From NCBI RefSeq assembly GCF_004217445.1, contig NZ_SHKX01000017.1, forward strand, positions 32,185 through 96,184: a stretch of DNA of 64,000 nucleotides, written 5' to 3'. Origin of the DNA: Fluviicoccus keumensis. Lineage in GTDB: Bacteria; Pseudomonadota; Gammaproteobacteria; Pseudomonadales; Moraxellaceae. The notes beneath the pieces were generated by a model. That model worked only from the letters and a program-made list of their open reading frames with translations, had not been told where the DNA came from and searched no databases. Made by a program: the position numbers and the translations under genes. Of the stretch, positions 35,943 to 44,613 are shown piece by piece; within the stretch, counting starts at the first letter, position 1, and each line of letters starts with the position of its first letter.

Positions 35943-36047
35943 CTTCGATCACCCGGATACCAGCCGCCAGGTTTACGACAAAGACGAGCCGACCCGCCTG
36001 AGCAGGACACGGAACCTGCTCGGGAGTATTCCAACAGCACACAAGCT

Positions 36048-36455
36048 TCAGACGATTCGATAAATCATCGATCCACTTGCCACCGCCTTGCCATCGGCAT
36101 CGACAATGTCCACATCACAAAACACCAATTCCTTGCCGCGACGTCGGACGATACCCGTCGCCAGAATATCCTTCCCGATAGCGGCCGATAGGTAATTAAT
36201 CGTGAGGCTCACCGTAGCGGCCTTGACACCCCGCGAGACATCATGGCTGGACCAGGCGGCAAGCGCCCCGGTCAAGTCGAGCAGGCTGCTCATGACGCCA
36301 CCATGCAGTGCTTCGCCACCCCCCACCAAGTCATGACGGAATGGAACCTTAATGGTGGCCCGATCTGGGACAAGCTCAACAATCTCAACCCCTAACAATT
36401 TCTGAAAGGGGACATTTGGGTAGGCAGCTACCAGGGCCTCCACAAAATCGCTCAT
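36048..36455 (-). CDS. PaaI-type hotdog thioesterase
   Basis: The 135-residue hotdog protein contains LVGGGEALHGGVMSSLLDLTGALAAWS and ATVSLTINYLSAAIG. The HGG motif is typical of PaaI thioesterases acting on acyl-CoA. It lies 95 bases downstream of AlmA on the same strand and is the third gene of the unit controlled from 39061. Confidence 0.82.
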   Translation of the reverse strand: MSDFVEALVAAYPNVPFQKLLGVEIVELVPDRATIKVPFRHDLVGGGEALHGGVMSSLLDLTGALAAWSSHDVSRGVKAATVSLTINYLSAAIGKDILATGIVRRRGKELVFCDVDIVDADGKAVASGSMIYRIV

Positions 36456-36550
36456 ACAACCTCCTTTGGGAATGAATCCGCTTAATCAAGGCAGCGCACT
36501 TGTCATCAAGGAAACAAGCTGCCCCATAGTTTTCTCTACCGCGACGCGCT

Positions 36551-38071
36551 TCACGAGGCGATCGCGGCCCGCCTGGAATCTGCGGTTACTTGCGGCCTGC
36601 TGAACAGCATCGCTCCATCATCGACCCTGCCGCGGCGAATCATGTTCATGTCGAGCGCATAATTCTGAAACAGCCGCCACGGCACCTTGTCGCCCTGACG
36701 AGGCAGGCGATCAACGGCGCGCTGGAAATAACCTGAGGTCATGTCAAGGTACGGCATTCGCTTGATGGAAGTATCGTTGACGCGTGGCACGCATATCTTC
36801 GTGCTGGTCTTGTCCATGTGCTTGAGAAGACGGCACACGTATTCGGCGATCAGATCTGCCTTCAACGTCCATGAGGCATTGGTGTAACCCATGGTGTTCG
36901 ATAAGTTCGGCAAGTCGCTGAACATCATGCCTTTATAATTTAGCGACTGGCTGGCTTGGAAAGGCTTGCCATCCACAATAAACTCGGCTCCTCCGAAGAG
37001 TTGCAGTTCGAGGCCGGTAGCACAAACAACTATGTCTGCCGGTAGCTCCTGCCCACTCTTCAGCCTGATGCCGTGCGCGGTGAAGCGATCAATATGATCG
37101 GTCACCACCGACGCCTTGCCCGCTTTAAGGGCTTTGAACAGATCTCCGTTAGGCACCGCACAAAGGCGCTGATCCCAAGGATTGTAGGTCGGCGTGAAGT
37201 GCTTTATGTCAACACTCTTGCCCACCTGCGCCCGCACTTGTGCAAGCAGCATACGCCGGACAGCCAACGGTCGCGAGCGCGACAGTTTGAACATTCCCGC
37301 AGTCAGCGCAATATTGCGCGTCCGGCCGATGCGGTATACGAGCATTTCGGGGAGCATCCGGCGCATGGCCTCCGAGACCAGATCCTTTTGTGGCACGCTA
37401 AGAACGTAGGTGGGAGAACGTTGCAGCATGGTGACGTGTGCGGCCTTGTCGGTCATGGCCGGGACAATGGTAATAGCCGTCGCGCCTGAGCCGACCACCA
37501 CAACCCTCTTGTCTGTATAATCAAGGTCTTTGGGCCAGAACTGCGGCAACACGAACCGACCCTTGTATTTCGGCAAGTCCTTGAACTCCGGCACATACCC
37601 TTTGTCGTAGTTATAGTAGCCGGAGCACATCATCAAGAAGTTGCAGGTATAGGTCTCTGTGGCATCCCCCTCCTTTGGTTCCGTGCCGGCATCATAATTG
37701 CCGACCCGCGTCTCCACGGTCCACAAGGCTGTCTCACTCGACCAAGACGCCCTGATGACCTTGCGCCCGAAGCGGATATGCCTGTCAATGCCGTTTTCCC
37801 AGGCAGTTTGACGCACGTAATCCCGAATCTTGGGGCCATCAGCGATGATCTGCGGATCCGTCCACGGTTTGAAATTATAGCCAAGGGTGAACATGTCTGA
37901 ATCTGACCGGATCCCTGGGTAACGAAAGATATCCCAAGTTCCGCCAATTGCCGTGCGGCGCTCGAGAATGGCATAAGTTTTCCCCGGGCACTTGCTCTGC
38001 AAGTGATAGGCGGCGCTGATGCCAGAGATGCCGGCGCCTACGATGAGTACATCGACGTGGTTGTTTGTCAT
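36551..38071 (-). CDS. almA: AlmA-like flavin-binding long-chain alkane monooxygenase
   Basis: From the ATG at 38071 the protein is 506 residues. It has the FAD motif VLIVGAGISGISAAYHL, the AlmA-typical TWDIFRYPGIRSDSDMFTLG, the NADPH loop VVVVGSGATAITIVPAM, and TYNPWDQRLCAVPNGDLFKA and VCATGLELQLFGG. These agree with AlmA of Acinetobacter, which starts the breakdown of long-chain alkanes. The Baeyer-Villiger-type fingerprint, normally FxGxxxHxxxWP, reads YKGRFVLPQFWP here, so the usual His is Leu and the first Phe is Tyr. It lies 17 bases after the PF10118 gene. The longer upstream frame overlaps that gene and is not real. Confidence 0.85.
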   Translation of the reverse strand: MTNNHVDVLIVGAGISGISAAYHLQSKCPGKTYAILERRTAIGGTWDIFRYPGIRSDSDMFTLGYNFKPWTDPQIIADGPKIRDYVRQTAWENGIDRHIRFGRKVIRASWSSETALWTVETRVGNYDAGTEPKEGDATETYTCNFLMMCSGYYNYDKGYVPEFKDLPKYKGRFVLPQFWPKDLDYTDKRVVVVGSGATAITIVPAMTDKAAHVTMLQRSPTYVLSVPQKDLVSEAMRRMLPEMLVYRIGRTRNIALTAGMFKLSRSRPLAVRRMLLAQVRAQVGKSVDIKHFTPTYNPWDQRLCAVPNGDLFKALKAGKASVVTDHIDRFTAHGIRLKSGQELPADIVVCATGLELQLFGGAEFIVDGKPFQASQSLNYKGMMFSDLPNLSNTMGYTNASWTLKADLIAEYVCRLLKHMDKTSTKICVPRVNDTSIKRMPYLDMTSGYFQRAVDRLPRQGDKVPWRLFQNYALDMNMIRRGRVDDGAMLFSRPQVTADSRRAAIAS

Positions 38072-38088
38072 TGCAGTCAGCCGTTTTC

Positions 38089-38997
38089 TCAATGTACAGC
38101 CGTTTCCATGACGGCAGAGCGATTCTTGAAGTAAGTGTTCAGAAAGCCGTTGTCGCCAAACATGGCCTTTGCCCACTTTGCCTCTAGCGCGCTGGTGTCG
38201 TGCTGCGCAGGATGGAAGTGCTTGGCAAGGAACAACGGCAATTTCGGCAGAATGCCCGTGACAAAACCTTGGGGGCCGAGCATGAGATTCAACCCTTTGC
38301 GGATATCCCGGATATCGGTGGCCTTGCCCTCTCGTGCCACCAACCACGCCCAACTCAGGAACACAGCAGGAACCATCGTGACAACCACGGCGGCGGCGGC
38401 GGTTGCACGCTCAATACGCGAATTGCCTACCAATTCGTACACATCATAGGCAACCGCCTTGTGCTCGAGTTCCTCGAATGCGTGCCACTGCCAGAGCTTG
38501 ATCATCTCCGGATCAGCCTTTTCAGCAAACTCGGGGTTCTCCAGCAGATCCTCGGCAAGCAGTGCTGTAAAATGCTCCATGAATGTTGTGGCCGCGATCT
38601 GGGTGCTCTTTGGCAGTCGCTCCAGTAAGCCAAGTCCCAGTTTTGCAGCAGCCACCGGAAAGCGCAGGTCAATGCCGCGCTGTTCGAGCAGTTGATTTAG
38701 CCTGTCATGCTCGCGCCCGTGGATTGCTTCTTGCCCCATAAAGCCGGAAACCTGATCCTTCAGCCTGACGTCTTGGACGAGGTCGCGATAATTCCTTACA
38801 GAGTTCATGAAGAAGCGCTCACCGGGAGGAAACCAGCTCGACAGCATGGCGAAGAACAAGGTGGCCGTGGCGTTGTCATCGTAGAAGTAGCGGTTCGTAG
38901 CATCCATGTGGAAATCCATCTGCCGGGGCGGAATGCCGACGCGGGCTCCTGCAGGCTGGCGGCGACTGGCTTTCAGGGTGGTGGTTTCTTCAATCAT
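38089..38997 (-). CDS. PF10118-type predicted metal-dependent hydrolase, second copy
   Basis: From the ATG at 38997 (AAGGAG nine bases before) the protein is 302 residues. It is a homologue of the protein at 13447: it shares IPPRQMDFHMDATN, FPPGERFFMNSVRNYRD, GQEAIHGREHDRLN and WHAFEELEHKAVAYDVYE, with the paired Glu/His residues of a probable di-metal site. It is the first gene of the AlmA unit, and the operator at 39061-39076 lies upstream. The shared operator and repeat occurrence suggest the family has a real step in this pathway. Confidence 0.82.
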   Translation of the reverse strand: MIEETTTLKASRRQPAGARVGIPPRQMDFHMDATNRYFYDDNATATLFFAMLSSWFPPGERFFMNSVRNYRDLVQDVRLKDQVSGFMGQEAIHGREHDRLNQLLEQRGIDLRFPVAAAKLGLGLLERLPKSTQIAATTFMEHFTALLAEDLLENPEFAEKADPEMIKLWQWHAFEELEHKAVAYDVYELVGNSRIERATAAAAVVVTMVPAVFLSWAWLVAREGKATDIRDIRKGLNLMLGPQGFVTGILPKLPLFLAKHFHPAQHDTSALEAKWAKAMFGDNGFLNTYFKNRSAVMETAVH

Positions 38998-39060
38998 GAG
39001 GTGTACTCCTTCTGTAATGGCACGGTGAGTGATAATTGACTCACAGCGTTGACCTTTCTC

Positions 39061-39076
39061 TTGGTCATTTGACCAA
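39061..39076. promoter_or_regulatory. Operator TTGGTCATTTGACCAA upstream of the AlmA unit
   Basis: This perfect 16-base palindrome is identical to the copies at 39412 and 51705. It lies 64 bases before the start of the PF10118 gene that leads the AlmA operon. Confidence 0.8.
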
Positions 39077-39379
39077 ATTAAAACGATGCTATCAGCAAGT
39101 ACGGTTAGCCAGTATGTCAAAAAGTGCCAAATTTATATCATTACAGGCCACCTCATTAATTATCGTGCATCAGAATGGCCCTTATAAGGCTCAGCCCTTC
39201 CAATCGTGGCGCAAGGTGAACAACTGGTTGATGGACTGCAGAACAACGTTTAGCAAGGGGACGATTTCGTCATCGCCCAAACTGGAAATCTTTGCCTTGA
39301 ATAGCTGAACCTCTTCTTCGAAAAGACAATTAACTCTCGCTTGGCGCTGTCAGGGCATTTCACGCATTAAGGATCAAGC
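39077..39379. other. Divergent intergenic region
   Basis: The region separates the two operators of the divergent AlmA and BVMO units. A minus-strand open frame from about 39348 to 39191 has protein-like composition but no start codon with a ribosome site. I see no certain gene. Confidence 0.35.
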
Positions 39380-39408
39380 TTGACAGGCCATGGTTTTTTT
39401 GCGGTAAT
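39380..39408 (+). promoter_or_regulatory. Sigma-70-like promoter of the BVMO operon
   Basis: TTGACA (39380-39385) and GGTAAT (39403-39408) are 17 bases apart. The perfect operator follows four bases later, over the expected start of transcription. Confidence 0.55.
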
Positions 39409-39411
39409 GGT

Positions 39412-39427
39412 TTGGTCATTTGACCAA
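39412..39427. promoter_or_regulatory. Operator TTGGTCATTTGACCAA of the BVMO operon
   Basis: This perfect palindrome lies directly after the -10 box and 46 bases before the BVMO start. Binding would block transcription initiation of the whole seven-gene run to 48539. Confidence 0.8.
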
Positions 39428-39472
39428 ATAATGGGATTATTATGATGCTGCCTTGGGTAGTGGAGTGTTGGC

Positions 39473-41041
39473 ATGAGAAGGACTGACCGTCAGATCGATT
39501 CAATCCAGACCCCGACGCAAAAGGCGGACTATCATGTGATTGTAATCGGGGCAGGATTCTCGGGAATCAACGCAGGGATTCGCCTCAAGCAGGCCAGAAT
39601 CACCGATTTTGTCATTCTTGAGCGGGCGGATGATGTCGGCGGCACCTGGCGGGATAACACTTACCCCGGCTGCGCCTGTGACGTGCCGTCTGTGGTGTAT
39701 TCCTATTCCTTCGCCCAACGGCCTGACTGGAGTCGCAGCTTCGCTGGCAACCGTGAAATCCACCAGTACATTCGCCACTGCGTAGAGAAATACGATCTCA
39801 TGCCTTGGCTGCGTTTCGGCGCTAATGTCCAGCAGGCGGTCTTCGATGCCAGGGTCGGCCTCTGGCGCTTGACGCTGGAGGGCGGCAGTCAGTTGACCGC
39901 CCGTGCGGTGGTCTCGGCCGTGGGCGGGCTCGTGAATCCGGCGTATCCGGCCATTCCCGGGCTTGAGACTTTCAAGGGCCAGCAATTCCACACGGCACGT
40001 TGGCGGCACGATGTTGATCTCAGGAACAAGCGAGTCGCCGTCATTGGTACTGGTGCCAGCGCGATACAGGTCATTCCGGCAATACAACCGACGGTGTCGC
40101 AACTCAACGTCTTCCAGCGCACGCCGGCCTGGGTGTTGCCCAAGCCCGATTTCACGGTGGCAGCGCGCACCCGCCGCCTGTTTGCGCGGCTGCCTGTCTT
40201 GCAGCGGGCCGTTCGGAACGGTATTTTCGCGGCCAGCGAAGCAATTTTCGGACCACTCGTTATCGTCGATTCACCGGCCTCCCGTCTGCTCGAACGAGCG
40301 GCGGGTGCCTATCTCAAGGGGCAGATCCAGAACCCGGCGCTGCGCCGGAAGCTGACGCCGGCTTTCCATATCGGCTGCAAGCGAGTCCTGTTGTCGAACG
40401 ACTATTTTCCGGCCCTGGCGCGGGAAAACGTCGATGTCATCACTGACGCCATCGTTCGCGTCACTCCTCAGGGGGTGGTGACGGCGGACGGCACGACGCA
40501 CGAGGTGGATGTTATCGTGCTGGCCACGGGCTTTCGCTTGGACATAGGCAATGCGCCCTTCGAGGTACGCGGACTGGAAGGCGTGTCGCTTAGCGACGCG
40601 TGGAAGGCGCGCGGCAGCAAGGCTTACCTTGGCATGGCGGTCAGCGGTTTCCCGAATTGGTTCCTGATGCTGGGGCCTAATACCGGCCCCGGTCATACCT
40701 CAGTGCTGGTCTACACCGAGTCGCAGGCCAGCTACATCACGCAGGCGCTCAAGACACTTTTCGAGCGTAATCTGCGCTACCTCAACGTGCGCCAGTGTGA
40801 GCAAGATGCCTGGCACGATGCGTTGCAGGCGCGGATGCGGCATACCTCGTGGACCTCAGGCTGCCGCAGTTGGTATCTCGACGCGAATGGCGAGAACCAC
40901 GCACTCTTTCCCGGACTCGCGTCAGAGTATGTCCTGCGCGCGAAGACATTCCGACCCGAAAAATATGATTTCACCGTGTTTGCCCCGGTGACCACATGCC
41001 AGCTTAAAGTGGTAAAGGACGAAGATCTATGTCTCGATTGA
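39473..41041 (+). CDS. Baeyer-Villiger-type flavin monooxygenase (EthA/CHMO-like)
   Basis: The 522-residue protein has GAGFSGINAGIRL (FAD), WRDNTYPGCACDVPSVVYSYSF, the complete BVMO fingerprint FKGQQFHTARW, and VAVIGTGASAIQVIP (NADPH). The enzymes convert ketones to esters or lactones. With alpha/beta hydrolases in the same operon, this supports a ketone-to-ester-to-alcohol-plus-acid route, as in subterminal alkane or cyclic ketone breakdown. The true ketone is not deducible. Confidence 0.88.
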   Translation: MRRTDRQIDSIQTPTQKADYHVIVIGAGFSGINAGIRLKQARITDFVILERADDVGGTWRDNTYPGCACDVPSVVYSYSFAQRPDWSRSFAGNREIHQYIRHCVEKYDLMPWLRFGANVQQAVFDARVGLWRLTLEGGSQLTARAVVSAVGGLVNPAYPAIPGLETFKGQQFHTARWRHDVDLRNKRVAVIGTGASAIQVIPAIQPTVSQLNVFQRTPAWVLPKPDFTVAARTRRLFARLPVLQRAVRNGIFAASEAIFGPLVIVDSPASRLLERAAGAYLKGQIQNPALRRKLTPAFHIGCKRVLLSNDYFPALARENVDVITDAIVRVTPQGVVTADGTTHEVDVIVLATGFRLDIGNAPFEVRGLEGVSLSDAWKARGSKAYLGMAVSGFPNWFLMLGPNTGPGHTSVLVYTESQASYITQALKTLFERNLRYLNVRQCEQDAWHDALQARMRHTSWTSGCRSWYLDANGENHALFPGLASEYVLRAKTFRPEKYDFTVFAPVTTCQLKVVKDEDLCLD

Positions 41042-42810
41042 AATTGCTGGCCTCGGGTGAGGCAAGGCTTGCCGCAGGGGCAGTGATCGGCCAAATGGGC
41101 GCAAGCCGCCTTGCCCGTAACCTGCTGGGCGCCGCTTGGCGGCATCACCGGAAGAACTCTGGGCTGGGGCGCGAATTTTTTCTGGGCTTCTGGGAAAGTC
41201 TTGGCACGCGCGAGGCGGTGATTGATGGCAAGCGCCGACTCTCTTTTTTGGCATTCCGCGAGCGTGTCCTGCGCGTCGTGGATGCGCTCCATACGCTAGG
41301 CCTTCGCGAAGGCGATGCCTGTGCCGTCCTCTTGCAGAACGGGGCCGAATGGTTTGAGATCAATCAAGCATGCAATCTCTCCGGCATCATCATGCCGATG
41401 CTCAACTGGCACCTGAAGCCGGTCGAACTGGCGCAGTGCATCCAACGTGCGAACGCCAAGGTTGTGGTGGTCGATGCTGATTTCTTGGATCGAGTGCTCG
41501 CTGTACGCGACCAGCTCACGACGGTCAGCCACATTCTGGTTGTAGGCAGCCAGGACGCGCCGTCAGGCACGCTCGCCTACGAGCGCCTGCTGGCCGACGC
41601 CTTGCCACGGCTGCGTCCGGGAACTTTTCATTTGTCGGCGAAAGCGTACAGCGGCGGCACCACGGGTACGCCAAAATTCATCAATCTGGATCAAGCGGCC
41701 ATGTTCGGCGAGACTGACAGTGCCCGCCGGGGAGCGAGCCGAGACGAGGCCCTGCGCATGGCCTTGGGTCAGCTCTCCGCCCTCGGCTGGTACGGGTTGG
41801 GTGACTTGCACGACGCGCAAAGCGGCAATGCCCGCTCGCTGGTGCCGGGGCCGCTCTATCACGCCGGCGTGCAGGTGGCCGTGTTGCCCTTCCTTTTTGG
41901 CGGGACCGTGGTGCCGATGCGCAAGTTTACGGCTGAGGCTTTCCTGCAGATGATCGAGGCGGAACGCATCAGCTGGACTTTCGTGGCGCCAACCATGCTG
42001 GAGCGCGTACTGGCGCTGCCCGACGAGGTCAGGCAGCGCTATGACTTGTCGAGTATGCGAACGTTGATTTGCGCCGCCGCACCCTGTCCGGCCCCTGTGA
42101 AGATAGCCATCAATGCGCTGTTCCAGAAACAAGGCGCGCCACGGGATGTATTCCACGAGTATTACGGTGCCTCGGAGACGGGCATCATTACTATCCTGCT
42201 GCCCGGGGACTATGCCCGCCATCCGGAGCGATACCGCAGCGTTGGCAAGGTTCGGGCCGCGCAGTGTCGGATCTACGATGCTGCGACGGGGAGCTGGGCT
42301 GCGTGTGGTGTCGAGGGTAAGGTGCTGGTGCGCTCCGCGCTCACATTCGGTTTGCAGTACGTCGGCGAGCAGAAAAAGACGGATGACTGCTTCATCGAGG
42401 TAGAGGGTCAGCTCTGGTACGACGACGGCTTAATCGGCTATCTCGACTCGGATGATTTCCTCTACCTCACCTCACGTGAGAAGGAAATGATCATCACGGG
42501 CGGCGTTAACCTCTTTCCCAACGAGATCGAAGAGGTCATCAAGCGCCATCCCGATGTGCTCGACGTCGCGGTGGTTCGCGCACCGGACCCCGATCTGGGC
42601 GAAGTTCCTGCGGCAGTGGTCGAACTGCGGGAGGATGCGGCGTCAGTGACCGCCGAGGATATCCTGGCGCACTGCCGCGAGCAGGGACTGTATGGCTTCA
42701 AGGTCCCACGCCGAGTCGAATTCGGCCACCTGCCACGCAATCTGGCGGGCAAGCTGCCCAAAAAGCAGCTTGAGGCGGCGTTCTGGAAGGGCGTGGAGCG
42801 TATTGGCTAG
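41029..42810 (+). CDS. AMP-dependent acyl-CoA synthetase
   Basis: The 593-residue adenylate-forming enzyme has the P-loop AYSGGTTGTPKFINLD, the motif YYGASETG and the C-terminal hinge region LTSREKEMIITGGVNLFPNEIEE. It activates a carboxylic acid to its CoA ester. It overlaps the BVMO gene by 13 bases, with AAAGGAC before its ATG. Confidence 0.88.
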   Translation: MSRLKLLASGEARLAAGAVIGQMGASRLARNLLGAAWRHHRKNSGLGREFFLGFWESLGTREAVIDGKRRLSFLAFRERVLRVVDALHTLGLREGDACAVLLQNGAEWFEINQACNLSGIIMPMLNWHLKPVELAQCIQRANAKVVVVDADFLDRVLAVRDQLTTVSHILVVGSQDAPSGTLAYERLLADALPRLRPGTFHLSAKAYSGGTTGTPKFINLDQAAMFGETDSARRGASRDEALRMALGQLSALGWYGLGDLHDAQSGNARSLVPGPLYHAGVQVAVLPFLFGGTVVPMRKFTAEAFLQMIEAERISWTFVAPTMLERVLALPDEVRQRYDLSSMRTLICAAAPCPAPVKIAINALFQKQGAPRDVFHEYYGASETGIITILLPGDYARHPERYRSVGKVRAAQCRIYDAATGSWAACGVEGKVLVRSALTFGLQYVGEQKKTDDCFIEVEGQLWYDDGLIGYLDSDDFLYLTSREKEMIITGGVNLFPNEIEEVIKRHPDVLDVAVVRAPDPDLGEVPAAVVELREDAASVTAEDILAHCREQGLYGFKVPRRVEFGHLPRNLAGKLPKKQLEAAFWKGVERIG

Positions 42811-42855
42811 CGTCCGGCCGCCAGCGAAATGGTATGTAGAGAGAGGAGAAATACA

Positions 42856-43665
42856 ATGGAATCGTGGCGTGGGAAAGTATGTGTAATCACCGGCGCCGCG
42901 TCCGGCATCGGCTTGGCTCTAGCGGAAGCGCTTGACCATCAGGGGGGGCGCCTTGTACTGGTGGACCGCAATCACGCTGCGCTGCTGACTGTCGCGGCTC
43001 GACTGCGCGGCGTCGAGCGCATCGAAGCGTTTGACGTGGCCGACCGCCAAGCAATGTTCGCCTTTGCCGACGCGGTGATGCGCGAGACCGGCGGTGCCGC
43101 ACTCGTCATCAATAATGCCGGGGTCGGCCTTGCCGAGACAGTCGAGCACATGACCCATGAGGATTTTGCCTGGGTTATGGACATCAATTTCTGGGGCATG
43201 GTGCACGGCAGCCAGGCTTTCCTGCCGCAGTTGCTCCGTCAGGAGCGCGCGGCGCTGGTGAACATTTCCAGCGCCTTCGGACTCATCGCTGTGCCGACCC
43301 AGTCGGCCTACAATGCCAGCAAGTTCGCTATCCGCGGCTTCACCGAGGCGCTTGCCGCCGAGCTCGCTGGCGGAGCGGTCAGCGTACACAGTGTGCACCC
43401 GGGCGGCGTTCGCACCAATATCGCACGCAACGCTCGCTTTCACCGGGGGCCGGGCGGCGACCGCGACCGGGAGCGTTTTGTTGCCCTGTTCGACCGATTG
43501 ACGCTGACCACACCGGAGCGAGCAGCCCACATCATTCTCGACGGGGTGCGACGCAAGAATCCGCGCATTCTGGTGGGGCCGGATGCAGTGGCGCTGGACG
43601 TCCTGCAGCGCCTGTTTCCGCGCCGCTACGGGCAAGCCCTGCGCCTGCTGACCCGGCTGGCCTGA
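42856..43665 (+). CDS. Short-chain dehydrogenase/reductase
   Basis: The 269-residue protein has the cofactor motif VITGAASGIGLALAEAL, NNAGVG, catalytic Ser in VNISSAFG and the YNASK motif (catalytic Tyr and Lys). It oxidises or reduces an alcohol/ketone pair. The ATG at 42856 follows GAGGAGAAATACA. In this operon it could make the ketone substrate of the BVMO. Confidence 0.88.
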   Translation: MESWRGKVCVITGAASGIGLALAEALDHQGGRLVLVDRNHAALLTVAARLRGVERIEAFDVADRQAMFAFADAVMRETGGAALVINNAGVGLAETVEHMTHEDFAWVMDINFWGMVHGSQAFLPQLLRQERAALVNISSAFGLIAVPTQSAYNASKFAIRGFTEALAAELAGGAVSVHSVHPGGVRTNIARNARFHRGPGGDRDRERFVALFDRLTLTTPERAAHIILDGVRRKNPRILVGPDAVALDVLQRLFPRRYGQALRLLTRLA

Positions 43666-43690
43666 CTCTGAATAAGGAGTACTACACGAC

Positions 43691-44581
43691 ATGAATCTTG
43701 CCTTGAATGCACCGCAGGCGCTGGCCTCCCGAGACAAGGGCGACCTGTTCGAATGGTGCGGGCACGGCGGTGTACACCTGTACGGTGAGCGCTGGGGCCG
43801 TGGCGGTAACGGACCGGTGTTGTTCCTGCATGGCGGCGGCCAGACACGCCATGCCTGGGCTGGCGCGGCGCAGCGCATCGCGCAACGCGGCTACGAAGCC
43901 ATGAGCATCGATACACGAGGCCATGGCGACAGCGACTGGGCACCTGATAGTGATTACAGCGTTGACACGCTGGTCACCGACCTGACTGCGTTGCCGGAAC
44001 AGGACGGCCGCGCGCCGGTACTCGTCGGTGCTTCCATGGGCGGCATCACCGCGCTGATAGGCGTGGGCGAGGGGAGGCTGGCCTGTCGCGCGCTCGTGCT
44101 CGTCGATATCGCACCCCGCATTGAACCCGAGGGCGTTGCCCGTATCGTGGCCTTCATGCGTGGCTATCCGGATGGCTTTGAATCGCTTGAGACGGCACGC
44201 GCTGCCGTAGCAGCTTACAATCCGCAGCGCCAACAGGCTGGCGATGGCTCGGGTCTACGCAAAAATCTGCGCCTTTGCAGCGACGGTCGCTATCGCTGGC
44301 ACTGGGATCCGCGCCTCCTAGAGCATCCGGAGCGGGCCGACCCAGCCATGATGACACAGCAGCAGGAAAGGCGTATCGCTGCGGCACGCCGCATTCAGGT
44401 GCCGACACTGCTCGTCCGGGGCACGCAGAGCGACATCGTCAGCGAAGAAGGCGTGCGCGAGCTGCGCGAACTCATTCCCCATGCCGAAATTGTCGAGATT
44501 GCGCAGGCTGGCCACATGGTCGCTGGCGACCGCAACGACATCTTTTCGGATGCCATTCTGGCCTTTATCGACCAACATTAA
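43691..44581 (+). CDS. Alpha/beta-fold hydrolase
   Basis: The 296-residue protein has FLHGGGQTRHAWAG (oxyanion hole), DTRGHGDSDWAPD, the nucleophile elbow VGASMGGITAL and the terminal His in AGHMVAGDRND. It is a serine hydrolase, possibly the esterase for the BVMO product. It sits between the SDR and the second acyl-CoA synthetase. Confidence 0.87.
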   Translation: MNLALNAPQALASRDKGDLFEWCGHGGVHLYGERWGRGGNGPVLFLHGGGQTRHAWAGAAQRIAQRGYEAMSIDTRGHGDSDWAPDSDYSVDTLVTDLTALPEQDGRAPVLVGASMGGITALIGVGEGRLACRALVLVDIAPRIEPEGVARIVAFMRGYPDGFESLETARAAVAAYNPQRQQAGDGSGLRKNLRLCSDGRYRWHWDPRLLEHPERADPAMMTQQQERRIAAARRIQVPTLLVRGTQSDIVSEEGVRELRELIPHAEIVEIAQAGHMVAGDRNDIFSDAILAFIDQH

Positions 44582-44613
44582 GGCGGCCCAGTGCCACCAG
44601 TAAGGAGTACACC

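Noticed and set aside
38072..38353. Longer N-terminus for the AlmA-like protein
   Set aside because: The extension overlaps the PF10118 gene, lacks flavoprotein sequence and the FAD motif starts directly after ATG 38071.
39191..39348. Minus-strand open frame between the divergent operators
   Set aside because: Protein-like composition but no start codon with a ribosome site; kept only as part of the intergenic note.
44275..44613. Longer N-terminus for the second acyl-CoA synthetase
   Set aside because: It lies in another frame of the hydrolase gene; ATG 44614 has a strong ribosome site and a normal family start.
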